A stretch of 64,000 nucleotides of DNA from Bosea sp. AS-1 (GTDB lineage: Bacteria > Pseudomonadota > Alphaproteobacteria > Rhizobiales > Beijerinckiaceae): contig NZ_CP022372.1 of the NCBI RefSeq assembly GCF_002220095.1, positions 3,134,501 to 3,198,500 on the forward strand, read 5' to 3'. Positions 44,595 through 53,130 of this stretch are shown here, piece by piece. A program made the position numbers and the translations under genes. Each line of letters starts with the position of its first letter. The stretch's first letter is position 1. The notes beneath the pieces are model-generated. The model worked only from the letters and a program-made list of their open reading frames with translations. It was not told the DNA's origin and made no database searches.

Positions 44595-46553
44595 TCAGCT
44601 CCCCTGCTGGACATCCGAAAGGACGCCTTCGAAATAGGCCGCCAGCGCCGCGTGAGCATCGAGCGGCAGCACGTGGGCGACGTATTGGTCTGGTCGCACG
44701 ATCACGAGGCAGCCGCGCTCGCGGTCGATGCCGCGCATGTCGAAGATATCCTGGCCTGCGTGAAGGTCGGGGCAGAATATCTTCTCGTAGTCGCGCAGGC
44801 CCAGGCGCCCCTTCCGAGGCAGAAGCAGTTCCGGCATCGTCTCCAGCTTGAGATCGCGATGTCCCTGCTGGACGATCGCGCGCAGGTCTATGACGGCATC
44901 GACATCATCCCCGGCCCGCCGGGATCGCCGGACCGGCGACGAGGGCGAAGTCGCCAGGAAATCACAGAGCCCACGCAACCGCGAGGACGGCGCCGCCGGA
45001 TCACTCCGATCCGCGAAAGCGAAGAGCCGCCAGCGGCCATCGGCCAGCGCAACATGACCGAGCTGGACCGGCTTGGCATCGGCCAGACGCACCACCGGTG
45101 CGGAATGGAAGCGGGCGCCGATCGGCAGCCCCCGGGCGAGATCGGCATGTGTCGGCTCGCCAGTGAGCAATGACGGAGCGTAGCGGGTTGCCGTCCCGGC
45201 AGTATAGCGCCCGTGCCTGACGAAATAGGCCTGGACTTCCTTCGGGTCGACACCTTCGCTGTCCGATGCCGATGACTTCAACGGCGCGCTGAGCATCTTG
45301 GCCCATTCGCGGTCGAAGTCGATCAGCTCGCGCGCGATCGCCTGTCTTTCGGACGAATAGCTGTGCAGCAGCTCCGGCCCGGAGCGCTTCTGAAGCACGG
45401 CGGCGAGTTTCCAGCCCAGGTTGAAGCTGTCCTGCATCGAGACGTTCATGCCCTGCCCCGCTTTCGGGCTGTGGGTATGGCAGGCATCGCCAGCGATGAA
45501 GACGCAAGGCAGGCGACCGCCCATCTCTTCGGCTGGTACATCGTCGAACTTGTCGCAAAGGCGCTGTCCGATCTCATAGACGGACCACCAGGCGACCTCA
45601 TGCACCTCGAATTTGTAGGGATGCAGGATGCGTTGCGCCGCAGCTATGAGGTGCTCGACCCCAAAATTGCGGTTCGCGACCCGCTCATTCTGGCTGAGCT
45701 TGTCGAGCTCGACATAGATCCGGATCAGATAGCCGCCTTCGCGCGGGATGATCAGGATCGAACCCTCGCCGGCCGATTGGATCAGCGCCTTCAACCGCAC
45801 ATCCGGGAAATCGGTCACGGCCAGCACGTCCATGACACCCCAGGCCTGGTTGGCGGAATCGCCGTGCAACGTCCGTCCGAGCGATTTGCGCACGGCGCTG
45901 CGGGCACCATCGCAGCCGACGACGTAGTGTGCCCGGACGACCTCGATCTCGCCCTCATGGCCGGGGTCGAGGCGCTCGAGTTGCACGGTTGCGCGGTGCG
46001 GCGACGTGCCCGGTTCGGCCGCGCGGCCGATACCGATCTGCAGATCGACCAGACGCCGCGAATAGCTCGGCTGCAGCCGTGTCGGCGCCTTGCGCATGAC
46101 GTCGAGGAAGAAGTCATGCACCCGCGCCTGGTTCAGGATCACATGGGGAAATTCGGAGAGCCCGTCCTCGACGTCCTGAATCCGGCCATGGCGGACGATG
46201 TTCTCCGGCCGCTCCGGGTCAGGCTTCCAGAACGAAACCTCGTTGACCCAGTAGCTCTCCTTGAGAACCCGCTCGGAAAACCCGAAGGCATGGAACATCT
46301 CGATCGTCCGGCATGCGATGCCGTCGGCCTGCCCGAGTTCCAGGGGCCCGCTCTTCTGGTCAATGATCCGCGTCTTGATATCGGGGAAGGCAGCGAGTTG
46401 CGCCGCCAGCGTCAGGCCGGCCGGGCCGCAGCCGACGATGAGGACATCGACCTCCGCCGGCAAGGTCTCGAAGGTCGGGAGCGTCTCGCTGCCCACCGGA
46501 CGTTCGGAAACGTTCGGATCGCCGGCCCGAAAGCCATTCAGATGAAACTGCAT
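44595..46553 (-). CDS. FAD-dependent aromatic monooxygenase (phenol 2-monooxygenase / MobA type)
   Basis: From ATG 46553 the protein is 652 residues; a GTG three codons earlier is possible. It has the FAD motif VDVLIVGCGPAGLTLAA, the DG motif VVGCDGARSAVRK, and the GD motif FIAGDACHTHSPKAGQGMN. The long C-terminus is the thioredoxin-like domain of the phenol hydroxylase / 3-hydroxybenzoate 4-monooxygenase branch. It inserts one oxygen next to a ring hydroxyl using NAD(P)H. Last gene of the minus-strand aromatic operon. Its place beside the Rieske system implies it acts on a hydroxybenzoate-like intermediate. Confidence 0.9.
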   Translation of the reverse strand: MQFHLNGFRAGDPNVSERPVGSETLPTFETLPAEVDVLIVGCGPAGLTLAAQLAAFPDIKTRIIDQKSGPLELGQADGIACRTIEMFHAFGFSERVLKESYWVNEVSFWKPDPERPENIVRHGRIQDVEDGLSEFPHVILNQARVHDFFLDVMRKAPTRLQPSYSRRLVDLQIGIGRAAEPGTSPHRATVQLERLDPGHEGEIEVVRAHYVVGCDGARSAVRKSLGRTLHGDSANQAWGVMDVLAVTDFPDVRLKALIQSAGEGSILIIPREGGYLIRIYVELDKLSQNERVANRNFGVEHLIAAAQRILHPYKFEVHEVAWWSVYEIGQRLCDKFDDVPAEEMGGRLPCVFIAGDACHTHSPKAGQGMNVSMQDSFNLGWKLAAVLQKRSGPELLHSYSSERQAIARELIDFDREWAKMLSAPLKSSASDSEGVDPKEVQAYFVRHGRYTAGTATRYAPSLLTGEPTHADLARGLPIGARFHSAPVVRLADAKPVQLGHVALADGRWRLFAFADRSDPAAPSSRLRGLCDFLATSPSSPVRRSRRAGDDVDAVIDLRAIVQQGHRDLKLETMPELLLPRKGRLGLRDYEKIFCPDLHAGQDIFDMRGIDRERGCLVIVRPDQYVAHVLPLDAHAALAAYFEGVLSDVQQGS

Positions 46554-46614
46554 GGAGGCCACCCTCGGTACTTGGGACGATTGATGCAGACAGAGCTATT
46601 ACCAGCGAGAGCGC

Positions 46615-47403
46615 TCAGCTGCGCCGGGTGCGAGCCTGCTCCAGCCACATCTCCCAGGGGCGATGAACCTGCGCTTCGATATTCGCAACGCAGGAGCGGC
46701 TTTCGCCCTCGGTAAGATAGGTTACCTCGCCGAGCTGCATCGCCTGCAACTGGTAGCGTGCATTGAGCTCGGCATAGACCGCGCGATAGACCGCCTGCTT
46801 GATCGAGCCGCCCACCACCGTCGAGCCGTGCCCTCGCATCAGCACGATGTCGTGGCCGTCGAAATGTTCGGCCAGGGAACGGCCGAGATGGCTGTTGCTG
46901 ATCAGGAGATCAGTCGCGTCGCCGCCGGCCTCTCGGATCTCGAAAACCGGTGCACCCTGCCCGACGAAGCCGGCCATGTGGAACATCGCCCGCAGCCGTA
47001 CCCCTTTTACGACGCTGAGCGGCACGATGGAATGCGAGTGGCTATGGACCACGGCCGTCACATCGGGCCGCCTGCGAAAGATCTCGGCATGGATGAAACG
47101 TTCGAGATAAACCCTGCGGCCAGCGGCATTCACGGCCTCGCCGTCGAGCGTAAATTCGACGATATCCTCGGCCGTGACTCCGCTCGGCGCCATATTGCGA
47201 GCGAGCAGGAAACGGTCTGGGAGCTTGTCGTGGCGCACGCTGATATGGCCGAAAGCGTCGACGACCCCCTGGTCGAAGAGGATGTGATTGGCCGCGACAA
47301 GTTCCTCGATCATCTCCCGCGACGGGGAAACGGAGGCCTCGGCCGTATCGGCGACCTCCACCGCAATTGGATGATGATGTTCGCCGTGATCTGACGCGCA
47401 CAT
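46615..47403 (-). CDS. Class II aldolase/adducin family protein (possible aromatic decarboxylase)
   Basis: ATG 47403 gives 262 residues; the open frame extends further upstream without similarity. It has the metal-binding histidines HSHSHSIVPLSVV, and the later MRGHGSTVVGG. Members are fuculose-phosphate aldolases, epimerases and 3,4-dihydroxyphthalate 2-decarboxylases. In a phthalate-like cluster the decarboxylase role is attractive, but the sequence alone does not decide. Followed by the FAD monooxygenase gene. Confidence 0.85.
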   Translation of the reverse strand: MCASDHGEHHHPIAVEVADTAEASVSPSREMIEELVAANHILFDQGVVDAFGHISVRHDKLPDRFLLARNMAPSGVTAEDIVEFTLDGEAVNAAGRRVYLERFIHAEIFRRRPDVTAVVHSHSHSIVPLSVVKGVRLRAMFHMAGFVGQGAPVFEIREAGGDATDLLISNSHLGRSLAEHFDGHDIVLMRGHGSTVVGGSIKQAVYRAVYAELNARYQLQAMQLGEVTYLTEGESRSCVANIEAQVHRPWEMWLEQARTRRS

Positions 47404-47437
47404 GGTTCGGTTCCTCCCAAAATCGTCGGTCGAGAGT

Positions 47438-47644
47438 CTAGCGGCGGCTGGCGGGCTCTTCCGGAGCCGGATTGTTGGCGCTGGAGGCCAGGATTGCGAT
47501 GGTGTCCTGCTCTGCCGCCGCGGCGCTCTTGTAGCGGGGGGCCGTGGTGACCAGCGGGCGCTCGGCATCGGCCGGAAAATAGATCTCGATCGCGAAACGC
47601 CCCGTGGCGCGGTCCTCGACAGGCTCAATGCGGATGAGTGGCAT
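47438..47644 (-). CDS. Small uncharacterised protein, 68 residues
   Basis: From ATG 47644 it reads MPLIRIEPVEDRATGRFAIE and continues with a strand-helix pattern (APRYKSAAAAEQDTIAILAS) faintly like the YegP/DUF1508 repeat. It lies between the Gfo/Idh/MocA dehydrogenase and the aldolase in the same direction, so it is probably part of the operon. Function unknown. A longer in-frame start at 47737 is less likely. Confidence 0.55.
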   Translation of the reverse strand: MPLIRIEPVEDRATGRFAIEIYFPADAERPLVTTAPRYKSAAAAEQDTIAILASSANNPAPEEPASRR

Positions 47645-47846
47645 AGCGGATTCTCCGGCGGCGCGGCTGTAGTGCGTCAGCTGGACTAGACCGTGCGCCG
47701 CATGGCCGGTCCAAGACAAAAAGGCTTCTCCTGCCAAGCATTTTCATGCCAGGCGGAACGATGTTGCCGGCTGCCGGGTCAATGCTGGTTCTGGGCGGGT
47801 CGAGCCGGCCGGGCGGTGAGGTCGTTTCCGGCTTTGCGACATCGAC

Positions 47847-49046
47847 TCAAGCCGTTGCCACCTGATGGTGAAGGTTGACCTCGCGTCCCGTGCGCGCGGA
47901 TTCGAGGATCGCGAGGCAAATTTCGAGGGTCGCCATGCCCCAGGCGCCGGAATGCAGCGGCGCGCGCCCTGTCCTTACGGCGGCATGGAGTTCGTCGATC
48001 ACCTCGGCGCGCGGCACGGTCGGCGCCGGCAGCGGCTCCAGCCAGCGCCGGTCGTCGGCATAGACCATGACGCCTTCCGTCAAGGGGCGAAGATCGGCCT
48101 GTTCGCAGCAGACCGTGATCGGGCCGAAATGGTTGTGGCCGGCCGCGACGGGCGGCTCGACGACGGCGCTCTTGGCTACGCCATAGGTACGAGTGTTCTT
48201 GAGGGCCGCCTCCTCTTCCGGCGTCGAGACCTGCGCCAATCCGCGGCGCGCGGCACCATAGTTGTCGGGATCGCGTCGCTGGCCCAGTTCACCGATCCAG
48301 CCGAGCTGCTCGTCGCTGTCGTAGCGGCCATAGCCGCTATAGGTCAGAGTCGCGCTGGCGCCGTCGGCAAAGGTGAGGAACGCCTGATAGGCGCCCTCCG
48401 TCGGGCGTTTGGGATCGAAGCGCCCGGTCGCAGCCCGTACGGCAGAGACCAGCCCGCCGCCCAGCAACCGGACGATATCGACCTGATGCGCTCCCTGGCT
48501 GAACACGACGCCGCCGCCCTGCGCAGTATCCAGTTCTTCCGGGCGACGTGGCCGGTAGAGGAAATCGGTATGGTTCGCCGCCGTGATCATCCGGGCTCGT
48601 CCGAAGCGGCCTGAACGGATCAGCTCCGCCGTCCTGAGATAAGACGCATCGAAGGAATGGCTGTGCCCGACCAGAAGATGGACGCCGCCGGCATCCGCCG
48701 CTTCGATCATCGCCTGGCAATCGGCGATGGTCAGCGCCATCGGTTTCTCGACGAGGACATGCTTGCCATGGGCCGCGGCAAGCCGGACATGGGCGACATG
48801 GAACTGATGAGGCGAGGCGATGTAGAGCGCCTCGACGCCCTCATCGGCACAGAGAGCCTCGACGCTGTCATAGCTGCGCGCCGGCGCGTCCGGCCGCGAG
48901 AAGTCGCTCTCGAATTGCCGGCGGGCTTCCTCGCGCGGATCGGCGGCGGCGACGAGTTGCACGAGCGGATGATGTGCCAGCGTCGGCAGCATCAGCATGA
49001 AGGCGCGGCCCAGTCCGACGACGCCCAGACGTAGCGGCTCATTCAT
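47847..49046 (-). CDS. Gfo/Idh/MocA-family oxidoreductase (possible cis-dihydrodiol dehydrogenase)
   Basis: A 399-residue NAD(P)-dependent enzyme with N-terminal Rossmann motif VVGLGRAFMLMLP and the conserved EKPMALTIADCQAMIEAA (catalytic lysine). The C-terminal dehydrogenase domain is present, including the HQVDIVRLLGGG helix. Phthalate cis-4,5-dihydrodiol dehydrogenases belong to this family, which fits the adjacent reductase and divergent Rieske oxygenase. 9 bases separate it from the reductase gene. Confidence 0.88.
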   Translation of the reverse strand: MNEPLRLGVVGLGRAFMLMLPTLAHHPLVQLVAAADPREEARRQFESDFSRPDAPARSYDSVEALCADEGVEALYIASPHQFHVAHVRLAAAHGKHVLVEKPMALTIADCQAMIEAADAGGVHLLVGHSHSFDASYLRTAELIRSGRFGRARMITAANHTDFLYRPRRPEELDTAQGGGVVFSQGAHQVDIVRLLGGGLVSAVRAATGRFDPKRPTEGAYQAFLTFADGASATLTYSGYGRYDSDEQLGWIGELGQRRDPDNYGAARRGLAQVSTPEEEAALKNTRTYGVAKSAVVEPPVAAGHNHFGPITVCCEQADLRPLTEGVMVYADDRRWLEPLPAPTVPRAEVIDELHAAVRTGRAPLHSGAWGMATLEICLAILESARTGREVNLHHQVATA

Positions 49047-49055
49047 CGCAGATAC

Positions 49056-50015
49056 CTAAAGATCGAGCACGAGTTCGGCGGATTTCGCGCGCGACACGCA
49101 GATCATGATGTTGCGCGCCCGTTCGTGCTCGGCCAGCGCAAGGTCGCGATGGTCTGGCTCGCCGGAGACGAGCCGCGTCCGGCAGGTCCCGCAAGTGCCA
49201 CTCTCGCAAGAGGACGGCAGGATCTTGCCGGCTCCCCGCAGCACTTCCAGGATCGATTTGTCGATCGGCACCTCGAAGCGCTCGCCGCTCTTCGCCAGCA
49301 CGACCGTGAAGGGCGTGTTGTCTTCAGGGCGAGCTTTAGCGGCGCCGAAGTCCTCGAAATGCACGGCGGCCGAGGACCAGTGCCCGGTCATGTCGCGCAC
49401 CGCCTCCATCAGGCCGCGCGGGCCGCAGCAGTAGAGATGGGCTCCCTTCGACTCTTCCAGCACCGGCCAGAGATCATAGGCCTTGTCCGGGTCGCCGCCG
49501 TCATGGTGGATCACCACCTTGCCGCGGAATTCCGGCGCCATGAACTCGTCCCGGAAGGCCATCATCTCCGGGCTGCGGGTGAAGTAGTAGAGCTTGAACG
49601 GCTTCGCCCGCGTCGCCATCAGATGCTTGATCATGGCCCGGATCGGCGTGATACCGATGCCGCCGGCGATGAGGATGTAGCTCGACGGGCCGGGCTTCAG
49701 CGCGAAGTCGTTACGCGGCGGCGTGATCGCGATCTCGTCACCGGTCTGCGTCTCGTCAATCAGGCTGACCGAGCCACCGCGGCCGCCGAGCTCCTTCTTG
49801 ACGGCGATGACATAGCGATCCGCCTCGTCGGGGTCGTTGCAAAGCGAATATTTCCGCATCTCGCCGTTGGGCACGGTGATACCGAGATGCGCGCCAGGCG
49901 TGAACGGCGCCAACGGCTCGCCGTTCAGGGGGCGCAGCTCGAACAGACAGATGTCCTGGGCGATCATCTGCTTGTCCGCGATCGTGACCCGGACGGTGGC
50001 TGCTTCCTCGGTCAT
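49056..50015 (-). CDS. PDR/VanB-family oxygenase reductase (FMN/NADH with C-terminal 2Fe-2S)
   Basis: A 319-residue reductase. It has an FMN-binding part with RKYSLCND, a NAD part with LIAGGIGITPIRAM and YCCGPRGLMEAV, and a plant-type ferredoxin domain at the C-terminus with the cluster cysteines in SSCESGTCGTCRTRL. This domain order is that of phthalate dioxygenase reductase. It passes electrons from NADH to the divergently encoded Rieske oxygenase. First gene of the minus-strand operon. Confidence 0.94.
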   Translation of the reverse strand: MTEEAATVRVTIADKQMIAQDICLFELRPLNGEPLAPFTPGAHLGITVPNGEMRKYSLCNDPDEADRYVIAVKKELGGRGGSVSLIDETQTGDEIAITPPRNDFALKPGPSSYILIAGGIGITPIRAMIKHLMATRAKPFKLYYFTRSPEMMAFRDEFMAPEFRGKVVIHHDGGDPDKAYDLWPVLEESKGAHLYCCGPRGLMEAVRDMTGHWSSAAVHFEDFGAAKARPEDNTPFTVVLAKSGERFEVPIDKSILEVLRGAGKILPSSCESGTCGTCRTRLVSGEPDHRDLALAEHERARNIMICVSRAKSAELVLDL

Positions 50016-50061
50016 GTGCGCCTCAACCCGCCTCTCTCGACAAGGGCTTGAAACCGGAATA

Positions 50062-50083
50062 ATCTAAGACTTAGATATCTAAG
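50062..50083. promoter_or_regulatory. Overlapping ATCTAAG palindromes, candidate MarR operator
   Basis: ATCTAAG-A-CTTAGAT and then CTTAGATATCTAAG share a half site, giving three copies of CTTAGAT/ATCTAAG in 22 bases. The spot is 48 bases before the Rieske gene and 47 bases before the reductase gene, in the divergent promoter. The MarR-type gene at 54915 is the likely binder. Confidence 0.6.
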
Positions 50084-50130
50084 TAATTGGCGATTGGCTA
50101 GCCCCAACCGCTCGACTGGAGGGATCGTCC

Positions 50131-51465
50131 ATGCTCACCCATGAGGAGAATGAACTGCTCTGCCGCGTCGAGGGCGACGCTCCGATGGGCCAGTTGATGC
50201 GGCGCCACTGGGTACCGGCGCTGCTTTCCGAGCAGCTTGTCGAGAGCGACGGCGCGCCTGTCCGCGTCCGGCTTTTCGGAGAGGACCTGGTCGCTTTTCG
50301 CGATACCGACGGTCGCATCGGCGTATTGGGCGAATACTGCCCGCACCGCAAAGCCTCGCTCTTCTTTGGCCGCAACGAGGAATGCGGCCTGCGCTGCCTC
50401 TATCATGGCTGGAAGTTCGACGTGGACGGCAAGGTGCTGGAGATGGTTTCAGAGCCGGCCGAGAGCGGCTTTGCCGAGAAGGTCCAGCACAAGGCCTATC
50501 CGACGCAGGAGGCCGGCGGCTTCATCTGGGTCTATATGGGGCCGAAGGAGTTGATGCCGGAGTTCGAAGCCCCGCCCTGGGCGCCGACGCCGGAGGCCAA
50601 GGTCTCGATCGTGAAGATCGACCTGCCCTGCAACTGGGCGCAGATCATGGAGGGGCAGATCGATTCCGCCCACTCCTCCAGCCTGCATTCATCAGACATG
50701 AAGCCGGCCCGCGTGACGACGGCGGGCGCCAATGCGACGCACTGGACGCGCCCCTCGACCGACAAGAACCCGCGCATCCAGGTCCAGCTGACGAATTACG
50801 GCTTCCGTTATGCCGCGATCCGCCGGCCCATCGTCAACGCCCAGACGCATGACTATGTCCGGCTGACGGTCTTCGTCGCGCCCTTCGCGGCACTGATCCC
50901 GCCAAACGCCTCCTATAACGTCGCGACCGTGATCGTGCCCAAGGACGACGTCTCGAGCTATTTTCATTTCATCGCCTGGGGCAATGACGACTGCATCGAC
51001 CAGGAAAGCTGGCGCAAGTTCTGCGTGGCGCAGGTCGGCATCGATCTCGACAAGACCTACAAGCCCATGCTGCGCAATAAGGCGAACAACTACCTGCAGG
51101 ACCGCAAGGCGATGAAGCTCGGGGATTTCACCGGTGTGCCGGGCATCCCCAATCAGGACATCATGATGTGGGAATCGATGGGGCCGATCGCCGATCGCAC
51201 GAGCGAACGCCTCGGCGCCAGCGACATCGCCATCGTGCAGTTTCGCCGCGTGATGATCGATGCCGCGCGCAAGCACGCCGCCGGCAGCGAGCCGATCGGC
51301 CTGATCGAGCCGCATATCCCCCAGGCGAAGCTTCGCTCCTATCAGGGCATCGTGCCCAAGAGCGAGGACTGGCGCCGGCTCGGCGCTTCGAGCGAGGAGG
51401 TCGCGGTCCTCGACGGGATGGAGCAGGACGAGACCGAGGCCGAGATGGCTGCGGCCCGCGGGTAA
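50131..51465 (+). CDS. Rieske aromatic ring-hydroxylating oxygenase, alpha subunit (phthalate 4,5-dioxygenase-like)
   Basis: A 444-residue oxygenase. The Rieske cluster ligands are in YCPHRKASLFFGRN and RCLYHGWKFDVDG (C-x-H ... C-x2-H). The catalytic iron site is in IMEGQIDSAHSSSLHSS. This GQIDSAHSSxLHSS form is characteristic of phthalate dioxygenase-type, alpha-only enzymes. It adds oxygen to an aromatic carboxylate using electrons from the divergent reductase. Starts at ATG 50131 after GGAGG. Followed by the aldehyde dehydrogenase. Confidence 0.93.
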   Translation: MLTHEENELLCRVEGDAPMGQLMRRHWVPALLSEQLVESDGAPVRVRLFGEDLVAFRDTDGRIGVLGEYCPHRKASLFFGRNEECGLRCLYHGWKFDVDGKVLEMVSEPAESGFAEKVQHKAYPTQEAGGFIWVYMGPKELMPEFEAPPWAPTPEAKVSIVKIDLPCNWAQIMEGQIDSAHSSSLHSSDMKPARVTTAGANATHWTRPSTDKNPRIQVQLTNYGFRYAAIRRPIVNAQTHDYVRLTVFVAPFAALIPPNASYNVATVIVPKDDVSSYFHFIAWGNDDCIDQESWRKFCVAQVGIDLDKTYKPMLRNKANNYLQDRKAMKLGDFTGVPGIPNQDIMMWESMGPIADRTSERLGASDIAIVQFRRVMIDAARKHAAGSEPIGLIEPHIPQAKLRSYQGIVPKSEDWRRLGASSEEVAVLDGMEQDETEAEMAAARG

Positions 51466-51591
51466 CTGCTGCGACTTCGCAGTTGCGAAGAAGCTTTTCG
51501 GCATCTCCGCCAAAGCGCGAAAGTCTTTGAACGCACACGGTGCGTGCGCGAGTGTTCGCGGCACCCGCGCACATCTGCCGTGAGATCAGCC

Positions 51592-53055
51592 ATGCTCGAC
51601 AAGCCTGCCCCGACCGGCCGCAGCCTCTATATCGGCGGAAGCTGGCGTCATCCGCTGTCGGGGCGCTATGTCGCGACGCTCAATCCCGGCACCAATGCAG
51701 CGATCTGCGATGTCGCCGAGGCATCCACCGCCGATGTCGATGCCGCCGTCGTGGCGGCGCGGAAGGGTTTCAAGGCCTGGCGCGAGGTTGCTCCCCTCGA
51801 ACGCGGTCGCATTCTGAAGGCCATCGCCGCTGTCGTGCGCGAGAATGCCCGCGAACTCGCCACCCTCGACGCCGCCAATTGCGGCAATCCGGTGCGCGAG
51901 ATGATCGGGGACGCCGCCATCGCAGCCGCTCAGCTCGACTTCTTCGGCGGCCTCGTCACCGAGATGAAGGGCGATACCATTCCAATGGGCCCCGACGCGC
52001 TCAATCTGACCGTGCGCCAGCCTTTGGGCGTCGTCGCCCGCATCCTCGCCTTCAACCATCCCTTCATGTTCTGCGCCGGCAAGATGGCCGCGCCGCTGGC
52101 GGCGGGAAACGCCGTCATCATCAAGCCGCCCGAGCAGGCGCCGCTATCGTCACTCAGGCTTGCCGAACTGGTCGGTCACCTGCTGCCGGATGGGGTCTTC
52201 AGCGTCGTGCCGGGGGGCCGGGAGGCCGGAGCCGCCCTCGCCTCCCATCCTGGCGTCGACAAGGTCGCCATCATCGGCAGCGTGCAGGCCGGCCGCGCCG
52301 TGATGAAGGCCGCGAGTGACACGATCAAGCCGGTGCTGCTCGAACTCGGCGGGAAGAACGCGCTGATCGCCTTCGCCGACGCCGATCCGGAACGGGTCGC
52401 CGCCGCGGTCGTCGCCGGCATGAACTTCACCTGGTGCGGCCAGTCCTGCGGCTCGACCAGCCGGGCCTTCATCCATCGCGACATCTACGAGGCGGTTCTC
52501 TCCCGCCTGCCGGAAAAGCTCTCCGGCTACGTGCCCGGCATCCCAACCGACGAGAACACGACCATGGGCGCGATCGTCAGCCGGACACAGCACACCCGCA
52601 TCCTCGACTTCATCGCCTCGGCCAACGCCGAAGGGGCGAGGCTGGTCTGCGGTGGCGGCGTTCCAGACGACCCCAAACTCACCAGCGGCTTCTACGTCGA
52701 ACCGACGATCTTCGCCGATGTGACGCCGCAGATGCGGATCGCACGCGAGGAGATTTTCGGTCCGGTGCTCTCGGTGATGCCCTGGAGCGACGAGGCGCAG
52801 ATGCTGGAGACGGTCAACGCCGTCGAATACGGGCTGACCTGCTCGATCTGGACCAACGACCTTGCCAAGGCGCATCGCACTGCGCTGGCCGCTGAAGCCG
52901 GCTTCGTCTGGATCAACGAGGTCGCCAAGCACTTCCTCGGCACGCCGTTCGGCGGCTGGAAGCAGTCAGGGATAGGCCGCGAGGAATGCCTCGGCGAGCT
53001 CATCGCCTTCACTCAGGAAAAGAACATCCACGTCAGCCTGAAGCTGCCCGGCTGA
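51592..53055 (+). CDS. NAD(P)-dependent aldehyde dehydrogenase
   Basis: ATG 51592 gives 487 residues. Landmarks: NHPFMFCAGKMAAPLAAGNAV, the glutamate in LELGGKNALIAF, the catalytic cysteine in WCGQSCGSTSRAF and a late GGWKQSGIGRE. It oxidises an aldehyde to an acid; with the following ThDP enzyme it would process the aldehyde made by decarboxylating an aryl 2-oxo acid. It follows the Rieske gene by about 125 bases. Confidence 0.93.
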   Translation: MLDKPAPTGRSLYIGGSWRHPLSGRYVATLNPGTNAAICDVAEASTADVDAAVVAARKGFKAWREVAPLERGRILKAIAAVVRENARELATLDAANCGNPVREMIGDAAIAAAQLDFFGGLVTEMKGDTIPMGPDALNLTVRQPLGVVARILAFNHPFMFCAGKMAAPLAAGNAVIIKPPEQAPLSSLRLAELVGHLLPDGVFSVVPGGREAGAALASHPGVDKVAIIGSVQAGRAVMKAASDTIKPVLLELGGKNALIAFADADPERVAAAVVAGMNFTWCGQSCGSTSRAFIHRDIYEAVLSRLPEKLSGYVPGIPTDENTTMGAIVSRTQHTRILDFIASANAEGARLVCGGGVPDDPKLTSGFYVEPTIFADVTPQMRIAREEIFGPVLSVMPWSDEAQMLETVNAVEYGLTCSIWTNDLAKAHRTALAAEAGFVWINEVAKHFLGTPFGGWKQSGIGREECLGELIAFTQEKNIHVSLKLPG

Positions 53056-53130
53056 AGCCTCAGGCGCGCGAAAGCTGTCGCGCATCGCTCGCCGCCTGCC
53101 GACTCTACAAGATCATTCGGGGAAAACGCC

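Noticed and set aside
45363-46715. 450-codon plus-strand open frame
   Set aside because: Antisense to the FAD monooxygenase gene, with arginine- and alanine-rich composition and no motif.
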